DNA of 6,235 nt, taken from assembly GCA_002311635.1 (NCBI GenBank), contig DBZJ01000027.1:1-6235 (forward strand), written 5' to 3'. Source of the DNA: Syntrophaceae bacterium UBA1163 (lineage in GTDB: Bacteria > Desulfobacterota > BSN033 > UBA1163). Below the pieces are notes generated by a model. That model was given only the letters and a program-made list of their open reading frames with translations. It did no database searches and was not told the origin of the DNA. The stretch's first letter is position 1. Each line of letters begins with the position of its first letter. Both the position numbers and the translations under genes were made by a program. Shown here piece after piece: positions 1-4,935 of this stretch.

Positions 1-65
1 CCCAGGGAGTGGTTCATTTTAAAGCGCCTCAATTAAGACGCATCAGAATTCCACCGAAAAAATCC

Positions 66-262
66 AGTGTAGTGCGTCATAAATCTCTTTACTTTGATTG
101 TCATTCCGGGCTTGACTGAGCCTGCCCCGTACGTGATACGGGGGAATCCAGTCTTTTAGCCCCTCTGGATTCCTGCTGGAGTCTACCCCGTACTTGATAC
201 GGGGCAGGAATGACCGTTTTGATGCCACATTATATGTAAAGAAGTGCTGGACGCATTACACT
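66..262. repeat. Nested inverted-repeat element, MITE/REP-like
   Basis: The outer ends are an imperfect inverted repeat: 66-92 against 236-262 matches at 20 of 27 positions, beginning AGTGTA.TGCGTC and ending CTTTAC when read inward. Inside lies a second inverted pair, GTCATTCC (100-107) and GGAATGAC (207-214). At the centre are GGAATCCAG (143-151) and CTGGATTCC (165-173). Between these sit two near-palindromic copies of a block that reads CCCCGTAC.TGATACGGGG. The whole can fold into one long branched hairpin on either strand. I see no clean target-site duplication and no transposase. Such palindromes are known as dispersed non-coding repeats in many bacterial genomes. An open frame on the minus strand through 43-228 follows the repeat and is not a gene. 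The flanks 1-65 and 263-344 show nothing I can name. Confidence 0.7.
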
Positions 263-344
263 AGTTGCTTAAATCGAAATTGGGACTGCTCGGAGGGGGC
301 AAAAGGAGGAAGACCATCATTTGAATAAGAGAGCAGAGGCAGGA

Positions 345-1148
345 TTATCTCAATTCGAATTCTGACAACTTAACAAATCTAAAACCACGATTCCTTAGTT
401 CGGGGATAGCTGCGATCACTCCTTTTGCTGTTCCTCCTTCAGGGTGATTCATATGCATGAGAACGATGGAGCCAGAAGCGGAGTGGAGCAGGGCTTCTTC
501 CACCTGTCTTTTTGGGTAAGTGGCGCCTGCGTCCCCCCGAACGCTAAAATTGACCACCTCGTACCCGAGGGCATTGGCTATCTCCACACAGATTTCATCA
601 CTGTAGGCTGCTCCGGGCCGATAATATTTTGGCCTTCGGCCCGTCAGGTTCATAATTTTTAGGGCATTCCCTTCTATCTCATTATAAATTTCTCCCACAC
701 TTTTTGTCCCTTTTATCCCGTAAACAGAACGGCCAGTCGCTGAACATGGCCTATGTGTCAAACCGTGATTTTCAATTTCGAATAGAGGATTACTCGATAA
801 TGTTTGGAAAATTTCAGGATTGGCATCCATCCACTTTCCGCTGATGAACAACGTCGCGGGAATCGCCTCGCCTGTCAAAAAATCGATTAGCTTGGCATCG
901 TATCTACTTCCCTTCGGGCCACCGCAGGCATCAAAGGTCAATGCCAAAACTTTCTGATCCGTGTTCAATCTGGTTTTTACTCCCTTGACGACCTCTCCCC
1001 ATTCGTGAGGGATGCGGCCGGAGAATTTCGCAACAATCTGTTCCTTTGTGGGTATTTCTTGGGACCGTACTTGGGCAATCCGCCAAGACGATAAGATAAA
1101 GAATAGAATAAAGAATATCAAAGTTGTCTTACATCTGTTCCTGTTCAT
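345..1148 (-). CDS. Exported polysaccharide deacetylase (NodB / carbohydrate esterase 4 fold)
   Basis: This 267-residue protein probably removes N- or O-acetyl groups from an envelope or secreted polysaccharide outside the cytoplasm. Residues 1-30 look like a signal peptide: a basic start, a hydrophobic run at about 10-22, then a polar stretch before QEIP. The NodB motifs follow in order. Motif 1 is TFDACGG (71-77), with D73 as the expected catalytic base. Motif 2 is H128-G-L-T-H132, the metal-binding histidines. Motif 3 is YYRPG with R177. Motif 4 is around GDAGA (D206). Motif 5 is LMH ending at H232. The usual second Asp of motif 1 (TFDD), normally a metal ligand, is Ala74, so metal binding or activity may be altered. 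The ATG at 1148 puts the signal peptide at the N-terminus; an AGAAAGG stretch lies directly upstream but is too close to be an ideal ribosome site. A lone TACAAT-like -10 (minus strand, 1186-1191) has no good -35. The gene stands alone, opposite in direction to all the others. The exact substrate cannot be read from the sequence. Confidence 0.9.
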   Translation of the reverse strand: MNRNRCKTTLIFFILFFILSSWRIAQVRSQEIPTKEQIVAKFSGRIPHEWGEVVKGVKTRLNTDQKVLALTFDACGGPKGSRYDAKLIDFLTGEAIPATLFISGKWMDANPEIFQTLSSNPLFEIENHGLTHRPCSATGRSVYGIKGTKSVGEIYNEIEGNALKIMNLTGRRPKYYRPGAAYSDEICVEIANALGYEVVNFSVRGDAGATYPKRQVEEALLHSASGSIVLMHMNHPEGGTAKGVIAAIPELRNRGFRFVKLSEFELR

Positions 1149-1243
1149 GCCTTTCTTCTAACCCATCATTCTCAGCCTTCGCAATATTGTAGCTATGTTA
1201 TTAATGAGGCCATCCCCCTTCTGACCTCCTCCTGGGCTACGCT

Positions 1244-1332
1244 CAGGGCCGTGACCCTGCCGAACGGCTTGAAGCGGGATGGACATAACGATTTCCCTCC
1301 CCTTCAGGGGGAAGGAAGGGTGGGGGTGGGGT
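1244..1332. repeat. Degenerate palindromic/G-rich intergenic repeats
   Basis: The gap between the divergent deacetylase and antitoxin genes (1149-1455) holds two short repeat-like stretches. One is a CAGGG/CCCTG hairpin at 1244-1259. The other is a pyrimidine-to-purine switch at about 1294-1332, with a CCCC-TTCA-GGGG hairpin at 1299-1310 followed by GGGTGGGGGTGGGG. Both resemble dispersed intergenic elements common in environmental bacterial genomes. They give spurious open frames on both strands (for example 1158-1607 minus and the 5' end of 1279-1698 plus), with low-complexity or Pro/Gly/Arg-rich translations that I do not regard as protein. The G-run could affect transcription or form a quadruplex, but that is speculation. 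Confidence 0.4.
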
Positions 1333-1387
1333 TTCGTTTTTGGTGCCCACCCGACTCGACCAAGGACAAAACCGACTAACTCCGTGC

Positions 1388-1416
1388 TTGACAGGGTTAT
1401 TAAAATGACGTATATT
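1388..1416 (+). promoter_or_regulatory. Sigma-70-type promoter of the toxin-antitoxin operon
   Basis: TTGACA at 1388-1393 is a perfect -35 box. It is followed after exactly 17 bases by TATATT at 1411-1416, which differs from TATAAT at one position. Transcription would begin near 1423, leaving a leader of about 33 bases before the antitoxin ATG at 1456. The -10 box lies within the left arm of the operator palindrome described separately, so a bound repressor would block polymerase. Confidence 0.8.
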
Positions 1417-1439
1417 GCAGTTAGAAAATATACGTCATT
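1404..1439. promoter_or_regulatory. Probable autoregulatory operator of the toxin-antitoxin operon
   Basis: AATGACGTATATT (1404-1416) and AATATACGTCATT (1427-1439) form a perfect 13-bp inverted repeat with a 10-base spacer. The centres of the two arms are 23 bp apart, about two helical turns, so two dimers could bind the same face of the DNA. The left arm contains the -10 box and the spacer covers the predicted start site. Ribbon-helix-helix antitoxins typically repress their own operon, alone or with the toxin, so this is the natural binding site for the protein encoded at 1456. A transcript hairpin is less likely because the left arm lies upstream of the start site. Confidence 0.75.
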
Positions 1440-1455
1440 CGATTGGAGGACTGCG

Positions 1456-1698
1456 ATGGCAACAAAACTGACGTTGCGCATGGATGAGAGAGTTATCCGT
1501 CGCGCCAAAACATACGCCAAAAAGTCTGGCAAATCTGTGTCAAGTCTCGTTGCAGATTTTTTTGTTCTGTTGGGGACAGGAGAAGAAAAGCATGCCTTTG
1601 ACATCACGCCAAAAGTGAAATCTCTTCGAGGAGCTTTTCGAGGAGCTCATTTGAATACGGATAGCTATCGGCGCCATCTTGAGGATAAATATCTATGA
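1456..1698 (+). CDS. Ribbon-helix-helix antitoxin, DUF6364-type
   Basis: This 80-residue protein is the probable antitoxin and DNA-binding repressor of the operon. Residues 4-9 (KLTLRM) form the expected DNA-contacting strand. The helices at about 10-23 and 27-39, with GKSVSSLVADFF, complete a ribbon-helix-helix fold. The C-terminal half contains SLRGAF and ends in the pattern YRRHLEDKYL, typical of DUF6364 antitoxins; this part normally wraps and neutralises the toxin. I chose the ATG at 1456 because GGAGGA lies at 1445-1450 with 5-base spacing, and because the fold starts here. A longer in-frame reading back to 1279 would run through the promoter, operator and an intergenic repeat. The stop codon overlaps the toxin start (ATGA, 1695-1698), so the two are translationally coupled. 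Confidence 0.88.
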   Translation: MATKLTLRMDERVIRRAKTYAKKSGKSVSSLVADFFVLLGTGEEKHAFDITPKVKSLRGAFRGAHLNTDSYRRHLEDKYL

Positions 1699-2126
1699 TC
1701 GTGCTCTTTGATACGGATGTCATCCTTGACCTTCTTCTGGATAGAGAGCCTTTTGCAGAAGCGGTCGCCGAAATATTTTCAATGGTGGAAAAGGGGAGCA
1801 TTACCGGCTATGTGTCCGCGACCACTGTGACCACGATTCACTATCTGACGGCAAAAGCGGCTGGTTCCGGGAAGGCCGAAAAATCTATTCACAAATTGCT
1901 TGCCCTGCTTGAGGTGGCTCCGGTCAACAGGGCCGTTTTAGAGGGGGCGCTTGAAGGCACATACGATGATTTTGAAGATGGAGTGGTTTCAGCGGCCGCT
2001 TATCACGTGGGAGCGAAAGTGGTTGTCACAAGGAATATACGGCATTACAAGACCTCACCTGTCCGAGCCTATTTGCCGGTGGAGATTTTAAAAATGCTCA
2101 AAGCCGGCAAGTATACCGATAAGTGA
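1695..2126 (+). CDS. PIN-domain toxin (VapC-like ribonuclease, COG5611/PIN_3 type)
   Basis: This 143-residue protein is a single PIN domain, the fold of Mg2+-dependent endoribonucleases used as toxins in type II modules. It opens with VLFDTDVILDLLLDREPF, in which D6 is the expected first catalytic aspartate and D8 replaces the more common Asn. The second acidic cluster is DDFED at 91-95. TRN at 112-114, followed by a KTSP segment, is the usual C-terminal PIN signature. The mid-domain segment SATTVTTIHYL matches the SATSxTxIYY pattern of the PIN_3 group, which lacks the glutamate found there in classical VapC. Length is normal for the family and nothing appears truncated. It follows the antitoxin with an ATGA overlap and has no separate ribosome site of note. 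The RNA target cannot be inferred. Confidence 0.88.
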   Translation: MIVLFDTDVILDLLLDREPFAEAVAEIFSMVEKGSITGYVSATTVTTIHYLTAKAAGSGKAEKSIHKLLALLEVAPVNRAVLEGALEGTYDDFEDGVVSAAAYHVGAKVVVTRNIRHYKTSPVRAYLPVEILKMLKAGKYTDK

Positions 2127-2274
2127 AATCCTTAATGAAAAGTTGCTCCACAAAGAGGGAGAGGATAATCGGGGAGGAGGCAATTTCGGGCAGAATTATT
2201 ACCAGGAGCATGAAATAGTTTACAATTTGGAATTGGATTCTCACCGCCCATTCGTCCTGCAAGAAGAGGACTCA

Positions 2275-2459
2275 TTAGAGACGCAGAGTTCACTGAGCAA
2301 GATATTCTTTGTAGAGAATCGGGAGATGCCGATTCTCTATAACCCTCTGGCCTTCGGCAAAAAATCTCTCCAGCAGAGCTGACAGGTTTTTGTTTGTCGG
2401 TATCTCCCGAAAAACAAATCAGCTTTTCTCTGCGTCCTCTGCGACTCCGCGGTGAAAGC
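2275..2459. repeat. Structured intergenic repeat cluster
   Basis: The gene-free stretch 2127-2765 holds this block. GACGCAGAG (2280-2288) and CTCTGCGTC (2428-2436) are inverted copies at the two edges; the right copy belongs to a longer CTCTGCGTCCTCTGCG...GCGGTGAAA motif that I recognise as a dispersed intergenic repeat. Between them are two clear hairpins. TAGAGAATCGG (2312-2322) pairs perfectly with CCGATTCTCTA (2329-2339) around a 6-base loop. TTTGTTTGTCGG (2389-2400) pairs with CCGAAAAACAAA (2407-2418) with one mismatch. Neither is followed by a convincing T-run on the plus strand, so I do not call them terminators. Open frames on both strands here (2143-2382 plus, 2132-2461 minus) follow the repeat and show no domain or ribosome site. 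Nothing recognisable lies in 2127-2274. Confidence 0.55.
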
Positions 2460-2592
2460 AAACAATTTTACGCTCTCCGGAGCAGACAACCGAGCTCCTG
2501 ATTTCGAATTATTGACACGAAGAAGTCGGCATTAAGATCAACCTTGGAGAGCATTGGAATCCCCGCACAAGAGTACTTCCTATAAGTATCGC

Positions 2593-2621
2593 TTGACAAA
2601 TTCTGTTTAACTGTGTAGATT
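2593..2621 (+). promoter_or_regulatory. Promoter of the ParB/PAPS-reductase-like operon
   Basis: TTGACA at 2593-2598 is separated by 17 bases from TAGATT at 2616-2621, giving a strong sigma-70-like match. Transcription would start near 2628, leaving a leader of about 138 bases before the ATG at 2766. Two further TTGACA hexamers (2512-2517 and 2640-2645) lack a good -10 at the right distance. The leader contains the TTCGAAT repeats described separately, which lie just downstream of the start site, a usual place for a repressor. Confidence 0.65.
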
Positions 2622-2646
2622 TTTTCTCGAAATCTTCAATTGACAG

Positions 2647-2675
2647 TTTCGAATGAAAGTGCCGTTCGAATCAAA
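2647..2675. promoter_or_regulatory. TTCGAAT direct repeat, candidate operator
   Basis: TTTCGAATGAAA (2647-2658) and GTTCGAATCAAA (2664-2675) are direct repeats matching at 10 of 12 positions, spaced 17 bp start to start. Each contains the palindrome TTCGAA. A third TTCGAAT is at 2503-2509, on the other side of the promoter. All lie directly upstream of an operon whose first two products carry helix-turn-helix and ribbon-helix-helix-like regions, so autoregulation is plausible. The assignment of protein to site is inference. Confidence 0.4.
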
Positions 2676-2755
2676 TCTGGCGAGTATTTCTTGGGTCTTG
2701 TCTTAGTAATGAAAATAAAGTTGGGAGACTTTGTTATCTTTTTTTCTTAGATAGT

Positions 2756-2760
2756 GGAGG
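2756..2760 (+). promoter_or_regulatory. Ribosome binding site fixing the ParB-like start
   Basis: GGAGG is followed by 5 bases and then ATG at 2766. The same frame is open from a GTG at 2754, but that start would place this ribosome site inside the coding region, so the ATG at 2766 is preferred. Confidence 0.85.
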
Positions 2761-2765
2761 CCGCT

Positions 2766-3581
2766 ATGACCAATGAAATGTACGAGATCCCGATAGATGA
2801 AATCAGTGTCTCTGATTGGAATGTTCGCCGCAGTGAGCAGGATAAAGATCTTGAAGAGTTGGCGGCCAGTATCGCAAAGCACGGTTTGCTTCAACCTGTT
2901 GTGTTGGTGGGCGAATATGGAAATCCACCGTATCGGCTTATTATTGGCCAGAGAAGATTTCTTGCACACAAAGATATCCTTCGTAGAAAGAAAATACGAG
3001 CTGTCTTTGCTGGGAAATTAGACCGAGTACAAGCTTCCATCCGCTCTTTAGTAGAGAATATGACCCGCACAGACCTTAATCACGCTGATGCTGCTGAGGC
3101 TATTACGTATTTATATAAACAACTGGGCAGAGATGAGCTTAAAGTGAGGGCTGAAACTGGGTTGTCGCTGCAGAGGATAAGGCAATACGTAGATATCCAA
3201 GAACGCGCTTCAACCAAAATGAAGGAGAAATTGCGTTCAAAAAAGGTTACTCCTGTTGATGTGCAGCGTGTTTTAAGGGCCGCTTCTGGCGATATCGGAA
3301 AGGCAGACCGTCTTTTGGAAAAGATGGAGAGGCAAAAACTTACAGGCTACCAAAAGAAAAGAATGGTTGAATATGGAGAGGAACATCCTCACGCTCATGA
3401 TGATAAGATTATTGAGGAGGCGAAACGGCCAACAGTAGAACGGACAATTCTGGTGAAGCTATCAAATCAAGCCAGAGCAGGACTTGAAAAGGCGGCCCAA
3501 AAACTTGCCATGAGTCCCGACGAGGTCGCCGCGCAAGCAGTAGAGGATTGGCTCTCAAGGAAAGGTTTTATAAGTGCATAA
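2766..3581 (+). CDS. ParB-like protein: ParB/Srx domain, HTH and ribbon-helix-helix-like tail
   Basis: This 271-residue protein carries a ParB/sulfiredoxin-fold N-domain. The ParB boxes are in order: KHGLLQPVVL (38-47), GQRRFLA (61-67, the GERRxRA box) and ENMTR (97-101, the ENLQR box). ParB proteins use these to bind CTP and act as DNA-sliding clamps. The Glu of GERR is Gln62 here, and in Bacillus ParB I recall that an engineered Glu-to-Gln change there blocks CTP hydrolysis. A KorB-type helix-turn-helix follows at about 124-145 (TGLSLQRIRQY). Residues 226-269 (TILVKLS...GLEKAAQKLAMSPDEVAAQAVEDWL) look like a ribbon-helix-helix dimerisation module. No ParA is nearby, so this is probably not a chromosome-partition ParB. 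As first gene of an operon ending in a PAPS-reductase-like enzyme, it resembles IbrB of the IbrA/IbrB pair in context. It overlaps the next gene by 8 bp. DNA binding is likely; the target is unknown. Confidence 0.85.
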   Translation: MTNEMYEIPIDEISVSDWNVRRSEQDKDLEELAASIAKHGLLQPVVLVGEYGNPPYRLIIGQRRFLAHKDILRRKKIRAVFAGKLDRVQASIRSLVENMTRTDLNHADAAEAITYLYKQLGRDELKVRAETGLSLQRIRQYVDIQERASTKMKEKLRSKKVTPVDVQRVLRAASGDIGKADRLLEKMERQKLTGYQKKRMVEYGEEHPHAHDDKIIEEAKRPTVERTILVKLSNQARAGLEKAAQKLAMSPDEVAAQAVEDWLSRKGFISA

Positions 3582-4269
3582 GAAAGATGGCAGGGCGCGA
3601 AAGAGGGGTTACAGCCAAAGTGAAGTTGAGGATGCTCTTGCTGGCCTAATAGCCAGCACAAAACGCATCCATCGCAAATTAAACCTTCTTCAGATTGCAG
3701 AAAAAATAGAGGTTGCTCGTACAGGATTAGGAAATCTGAAGAATGTGTCTGAAGCTATTGGGCTGTCGACAGAGATGCTTCGCCAGTTCTCAAGGGTCAC
3801 AAAAATTGCTCCGGAAGCACAGCGTTTTGTAGCAATGGGGGCGATTCGAAGCGTCGATATGGCAGACCGGATTAGCCGACTTCCAACGGCAGATCAATTT
3901 CTGGTTGCCGAGGCAGTTGCACGTGGGAAACTGAACAGCGATGATGTCAGGGCCGTTATCTCGCTTAGAAAAAATCAGCCAAAACTCTCAATAAGCAGAA
4001 TAATATCGCGTGTCACAGGCTCTCGCAACATAAAGGAGTACGGTGTCCAATTCTTAAGTTCTGCAAAAGAAGAAGAACTGAAGAACATAAAAGACCGTTT
4101 TTCTAAATTGCTCGGACAAGACGGGATAAGTTCTGTAAATGTAGAAAAAGGACTGGGGACTCTAATATTAAATAAAGACGGCAAGAATCGGCTTGAACTT
4201 ATTGCTAAAAGGAAGGGTTTAACAAAGCGTGCGTTAGTGGAAAAGGTTATTTCCGGAGAGGTTAAATAA
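3574..4269 (+). CDS. ParB-HTH-like partner protein lacking the ParB/Srx domain
   Basis: I do not know a named family for this 231-residue protein, but it resembles the C-terminal part of the preceding gene. GLSTEMLRQF (63-72) parallels GLSLQRIRQY. The stretch after it, with SVDMADRISRL, VARGKLNSDDVRAVISLRK and a final NQP, parallels the spacing of VTPVDVQRVL and the helices after it in the first protein. The tail GTLILNKDGKNRLELIAKRKGLTKRALVEKVI (about 195-226) looks like another ribbon-helix-helix-type segment. The N-terminus is very basic (HKKDGRARKRG). No ParB CTP motifs are present. The start is GTG at 3574, inside the previous gene's end, with AAGGAAAGG at 3557-3565 as ribosome site and 8-base spacing. 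It may form a heterodimer with, or modulate, the full ParB-like protein. Cytoplasmic; no membrane segment. Confidence 0.75.
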   Translation: MHKKDGRARKRGYSQSEVEDALAGLIASTKRIHRKLNLLQIAEKIEVARTGLGNLKNVSEAIGLSTEMLRQFSRVTKIAPEAQRFVAMGAIRSVDMADRISRLPTADQFLVAEAVARGKLNSDDVRAVISLRKNQPKLSISRIISRVTGSRNIKEYGVQFLSSAKEEELKNIKDRFSKLLGQDGISSVNVEKGLGTLILNKDGKNRLELIAKRKGLTKRALVEKVISGEVK

Positions 4270-4292
4270 CAATACCCCGAATCTCAACGAGA

Positions 4293-4934
4293 ATGCAACC
4301 CCGGCGTTTGGCTACTCACCTGAATTTGCAGGAATTTCATTCTCTCAAAGAAGAGCTTTCACAATGGAGGGTGAATCCACAGATCCAGGAAATGGAAAGA
4401 GAAAGGCCCGGTGGAATTATTTTGGGCTTTGTTAGAGGGTTACGGTTATCAGCAAAATTGATTTACGCTATCCGTGAGCATCTTTCTCCATTTGACCTCC
4501 AAGTCGACTGGGGCCATTTATTGACAGAAGATGGAAACTCGTGTTCGCCAGAGTGCGATATCATTATTCATTTGCCCGGACATGAGCGTGAGTGGAATGG
4601 ACATGAACATAAAATTATGGATTTCAAGTTTATAAATTGTCGACAAGCAATAGCAGTTATTAGTTGTAAATCCTTTATCAGAGCGGTAGATCGGAGATAT
4701 CCTTCGAAACTGGAGCCCTACGTTGACAAGGTGTTCCTTTTTGCTGAATGTTGCGAACCAAATGTTGTAGATAGGCTTAAAAGATCTGCAGAATCGGTTG
4801 GCTACGCAGGTTTCTGGTATTTATATACATGTAAGCAAACTACTTGCGAGTGTACCGTAGATCCACCCCAATGGGAAGATTTCCTGCACAAGTTAAGGTC
4901 CGTTGTAAGTGAGTATATTGGGAGGCATCGTTAA
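4293..4934 (+). CDS. DUF6602-like protein, possible degenerate PD-(D/E)XK nuclease relative
   Basis: This 213-residue cytoplasmic protein matches the DUF6602 pattern as I recall it: a helical lead-in (FHSLKEELSQW), a conserved G..R block at about 45-51, a helix ending REHLSPFDLQV, then WGHLL, NSCSPECDIIIH (82-93) and AIAVISCKSFI (119-129). DUF6602 resembles restriction-endonuclease-fold proteins, in which these would be the aspartate and E-x-K strands. Here D89 and K126 are present, but the expected glutamate is Ser124 (S-C-K), so cleavage activity is doubtful. There are nine cysteines, including C84/C88, C153/C154 and C180/C185/C187, unusual for a bacterial cytoplasmic protein of this size. 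The ATG at 4293 lacks a clear ribosome site and lies 23 bases after the previous stop; a later in-frame ATG at 4392 would cut off the first helices. It sits one base ahead of the PAPS-reductase-like gene, so the two products may work together. Family placement is moderate; function is unknown. Confidence 0.65.
   Translation: MQPRRLATHLNLQEFHSLKEELSQWRVNPQIQEMERERPGGIILGFVRGLRLSAKLIYAIREHLSPFDLQVDWGHLLTEDGNSCSPECDIIIHLPGHEREWNGHEHKIMDFKFINCRQAIAVISCKSFIRAVDRRYPSKLEPYVDKVFLFAECCEPNVVDRLKRSAESVGYAGFWYLYTCKQTTCECTVDPPQWEDFLHKLRSVVSEYIGRHR
4920..4925 (+). promoter_or_regulatory. Ribosome binding site of the PAPS-reductase-like gene
   Basis: GGGAGG, inside the 3' end of the previous gene, precedes ATG at 4936 by 10 bases. 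The frame is open back to a GTG at 4909, but that would put this site within the coding region. The previous stop TAA (4932-4934) is one base from the ATG, consistent with coupled translation. Confidence 0.7.
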
Positions 4935-4935
4935 T

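Noticed and set aside
43..228. 61-codon minus-strand open frame
   Set aside because: It follows the palindromic repeat at 66-262, has no domain and no ribosome site.
1198..1210. 13-base match TTATTAATGAGGC, inverted copy at 6220-6232, as island ends or attachment sites
   Set aside because: In a window this long about one such match is expected by chance in either orientation, and no integrase or further repeat structure supports it.
1279..1455. N-terminal extension of the antitoxin frame
   Set aside because: It would cross the G-rich repeat, promoter and operator; a good ribosome site and the fold start point to 1456.
1158..1607. 149-codon minus-strand open frame
   Set aside because: It runs antisense through the antitoxin gene, its operator and intergenic repeats; the translation has no recognisable fold.
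2132..2461. Open frames on both strands (109 codons minus, 79 codons plus at 2143-2382)
   Set aside because: They coincide with the structured repeat cluster and show no domain, ribosome site or neighbour link.
2512..2540. Second promoter with TTGACA at 2512-2517
   Set aside because: No good -10 at 16-18 bases; TAAGAT at 15 bases is weak.
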